Source: Deltaproteobacteria bacterium (GTDB taxonomy: Bacteria > Myxococcota > Myxococcia > Myxococcales > 40CM-4-68-19). Taken from it: DNA of 5,886 nucleotides. The notes under the pieces are model-generated. The model was not told the origin of the DNA, made no database searches, and was given only the letters and a program-made list of their open reading frames with translations. Position 1 is the first letter of the stretch. Each line of letters opens with the position of its first letter. This document shows, one piece after another, positions 4,790-5,886 of the stretch. The translations under genes were made by a program, and so were the position numbers. The DNA is taken from contig JAFEBC010000020.1 in the NCBI GenBank assembly GCA_018266095.1, forward strand, positions 1 through 5,886. The letters run 5' to 3'.

Positions 4790-5580
4790 GGGGCCGGGCT
4801 GGCGGCGGGGGCGCCGCTCGGATCGAGGGAGAACTCGCGCTCGCCGTTGGCCACGACCAAGGCCAGCGCGAGCTCCGGGGCGTGCCGCTGCGCGACCTCG
4901 ATGGCGGCCGCGGATGCGTGGGTGACGAGGAGGCCGTGCGTGCGCGAGAGGCGGGCGCGGGCGGCCTGGGCCTCGGCGCGGGTGACGGCGATGTGCTCTA
5001 CGTGCGCGGGGAGCGCGGGCGCGTGCGGCAGGTGCGGGAGCACGTCGGCTGGCGTGGCGGCGACCAGCGCGATCGGTCGCAGGCCGGGGTTCGACAGCGA
5101 GGCAGCGATGGCGAGCAGGGGCGAGAGCGCACCCGCGGGCGCGACCAGGACGGTGGGCGTCAAGGACTCCGCGCGCAGCTCGCTTGAGACCTCGGCGCCG
5201 AGGGTGCGCAGGTGCTCTGCGATGGCGCCCGCGCCTTCGAGCGGCGGGAGGTCGAACGCGTCCGCGAGGGGCGAGCGCGGGTGGCCCCAGAGCTTGAGCG
5301 TCTCGCGCACCTCGTGCGTCACGGGTCCGCTGAGGACGAGGTTGAGCTCGAGGCCGCGCGCCTGGGCCCAGGCCGCCGCCGCCAGCGCACCGCCAGCCGA
5401 GACGTGCGCCCGCACGCGAGTGTGCTCCGTGCCGGCGAGCGCCGCGTCCCACAGGCCGAGCGCGCGATCCTCGACGCCGCCCGTGGGGCGCAGCGATTCG
5501 AGCTTGGCCAGCGTGTTGCCGAGGCGCAGGATCGGAGTGGCGCGCGGAAGCAGATCGTCGAGGGCGGTGTTGCGTCTCAT
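4786..5580 (-). CDS. Degenerate cysteine-synthase-like protein with PLP lysine replaced by Glu
   Basis: The 264-residue protein follows the plan of a fold-type II PLP enzyme of the CysK/CysM family but has lost its key residues. RATPILRL (13-20) matches the family's TPLVRL block. RPTGGVEDRALGL (31-43) aligns with NPGGSVKDRAALGI of the CysM at 2303-3217, putting Glu37 (codon GAG, 5470-5472) at the PLP lysine. HVSAGGA (59-65) replaces STSGNTG, APAGALSPLLA (147-157) replaces the glycine-rich phosphate loop, and THASAAA (220-226) stands where the GxSxGAA motif occurs. With no other obvious lysine in the pocket motifs, PLP catalysis looks impossible. The frame is open and tightly coupled to the E1 gene by a GTGA overlap. 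The ATG at 5580 is the first start before the conserved block; no clear Shine-Dalgarno sequence is visible. It is the first gene of the operon. I infer a structural or regulatory partner of CysM or CysO; the homology is assigned by eye. Confidence 0.65.
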   Translation of the reverse strand: MRRNTALDDLLPRATPILRLGNTLAKLESLRPTGGVEDRALGLWDAALAGTEHTRVRAHVSAGGALAAAAWAQARGLELNLVLSGPVTHEVRETLKLWGHPRSPLADAFDLPPLEGAGAIAEHLRTLGAEVSSELRAESLTPTVLVAPAGALSPLLAIAASLSNPGLRPIALVAATPADVLPHLPHAPALPAHVEHIAVTRAEAQAARARLSRTHGLLVTHASAAAIEVAQRHAPELALALVVANGEREFSLDPSGAPAASPAP

Positions 5581-5634
5581 GGGGGCGTGGTCGCTTGCTG
5601 GAGCGCGGCGCGCAGCATAGAGACGGAGCACGAC

Positions 5635-5639
5635 AGGAG
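5635..5639 (+). promoter_or_regulatory. Ribosome binding site of the divergent lipoprotein-like gene
   Basis: AGGAG lies 7 nt before the ATG at 5647, near-ideal spacing. This is the main reason for accepting the plus-strand reading frame as a gene. The divergent gap (5581-5646) must hold promoters for both directions, but I see no convincing -35/-10 pair in it. Confidence 0.65.
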
Positions 5640-5646
5640 CAACGCG

Positions 5647-5886
5647 ATGCGAGCGCAATTCGGCGGATGGCTGGCGGTGGCGATCGGGTGCATGGCGTGC
5701 GACCCGGCGGGCGCGCAGAGAACGGGCGCGCAGACGGAGACGCGGTCGCAAGCGGGGACGTCGACGCAAACGCCGACGCCGACGCCGACGCCAACGCCGA
5801 CGCCAACGCCAACGCCAACGCCAACGCCGACGCCGACGCCTACGCCAACGCTTACGCCAACGCCAACGCCTACGCCCACGCGAACG
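5647..5886 (+). CDS. Putative lipoprotein with long Thr-Pro repeat, 3' end outside window
   Basis: An open frame of 80 codons starts at ATG 5647 behind a strong AGGAG and runs off the right edge. The N-terminus has one arginine, a short hydrophobic stretch (WLAVAIG, residues 8-14) and cysteines at 15 and 18. AIGC (12-15) is a plausible lipobox, so the product may be an exported lipoprotein; the hydrophobic core is short, which weakens this. A polar Gln/Thr/Ala linker (19-41) follows, then Thr-Pro alternation from residue 42 to the edge, interrupted by Leu69 and Arg79. Such stretches form extended, rod-like linkers that hold a downstream domain away from a membrane or cell wall; the functional domain would be outside the window. 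It is transcribed divergently from the cysteine operon with 66 bp between starts. No function can be assigned. Confidence 0.6.
   Translation, partial: MRAQFGGWLAVAIGCMACDPAGAQRTGAQTETRSQAGTSTQTPTPTPTPTPTPTPTPTPTPTPTPTPTLTPTPTPTPTRT
5770..5886 (+). repeat. Hexanucleotide repeat ACGCCN encoding Thr-Pro
   Basis: From 5770 to the window end the DNA is a run of ACGCCN units in phase with the plus-strand gene. All 20 Thr codons are ACG. The 19 alternating codons are CCA (8), CCG (6), CCT (2), CCC (1), one CTT and one CGA. The tract is prone to slippage in 6-bp steps, which would change protein length without shifting the frame. It also produces a Gly-Val-repeat open frame on the minus strand that is only a shadow. 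Confidence 0.9.

Noticed and set aside
4786..5580. ACC deaminase / D-cysteine desulfhydrase assignment for the first operon gene
   Set aside because: Those families carry a GGNKxRKLE lysine motif. The TGGVEDRA segment aligns better with the GGSVKDRA block of cysteine synthases, and no PLP lysine is present in either alignment.
4790..5824. N-terminal extension of the E1 reading frame upstream of GTG 4789
   Set aside because: The frame is open but lies out of phase inside the 4786-5580 gene and encodes Arg/Ala/Pro-rich sequence. It also contains no E1 N-terminal RYxRQ segment, so it does not supply the missing part.
5577..5879. Gly-Val-repeat open frame on the minus strand
   Set aside because: It is the reverse complement of the Thr-Pro hexanucleotide tract. 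The plus-strand frame has the Shine-Dalgarno sequence and possible lipobox, and the repeat alone explains the minus frame.
5770..5886. CRISPR-like or satellite array
   Set aside because: Units are 6 bp with no spacers and stay in phase with a coding frame, so this is a codon repeat.

Overview
The window is very GC-rich, with G or C at most wobble positions and several GTG/TTG starts. It looks like a dense bacterial operon region. The gene content (a CysO/CysM/Mec cysteine pathway, a Lys/Ala/Pro-rich tail on an enzyme, a Thr-Pro-repeat lipoprotein-like gene) would suit a myxobacterium or related deltaproteobacterial lineage, but this assignment is an inference and is weak.

Layout. Seven complete genes and one partial gene lie on the minus strand, read from right to left: a degenerate cysteine-synthase-like protein (4786-5580), a ThiF/MoeB-type E1 activating enzyme (4097-4789), a CysO/ThiS-type sulfur carrier protein (3707-3991), a short degenerate E1-like protein (3221-3682), a CysM-type cysteine synthase (2303-3217), a JAMM/M67 Mec-type peptidase (1827-2306), an atypical APS-kinase-like protein with a basic tail (754-1704), and the N-terminal 197 codons of a LarE-type PP-loop sulfurtransferase (1-591, running off the left edge). 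One gene diverges on the plus strand at the right edge (5647 onward): a small lipoprotein-like ORF that becomes a long Thr-Pro repeat and leaves the window.

How the genes fit together. The core is the protein-thiocarboxylate route to cysteine known from Mycobacterium tuberculosis. An E1-like enzyme adenylates the C-terminus of CysO, CysO becomes a thiocarboxylate, CysM adds it to an aminoacrylate from O-phosphoserine or a similar substrate, and the JAMM peptidase Mec releases cysteine. Stop/start overlaps of 4 nt (4786-4789 and 2303-2306) and a 3-nt gap before cysM support co-translation. CysO here ends in Gly-Gly-Ser-Arg, so two residues must be trimmed before activation, probably by the same JAMM peptidase.

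The unusual part is that each of the two key enzymes has a pseudoenzyme relative in the operon. The active E1 lacks the usual N-terminal helical segment with its arginine finger, while the short E1-like protein has that segment but has lost the nucleotide-binding loop and catalytic half. The first gene resembles CysM, but its PLP lysine position is glutamate and its other PLP-binding loops are eroded. This suggests a split, heteromeric E1 and a heteromeric cysteine synthase. I do not know a description of this arrangement and consider it the best candidate for something new here.

The cysC-like gene has its own candidate promoter and is followed by a strong hairpin terminator. A 17-bp direct repeat then precedes larE, so larE is probably a separate transcription unit.
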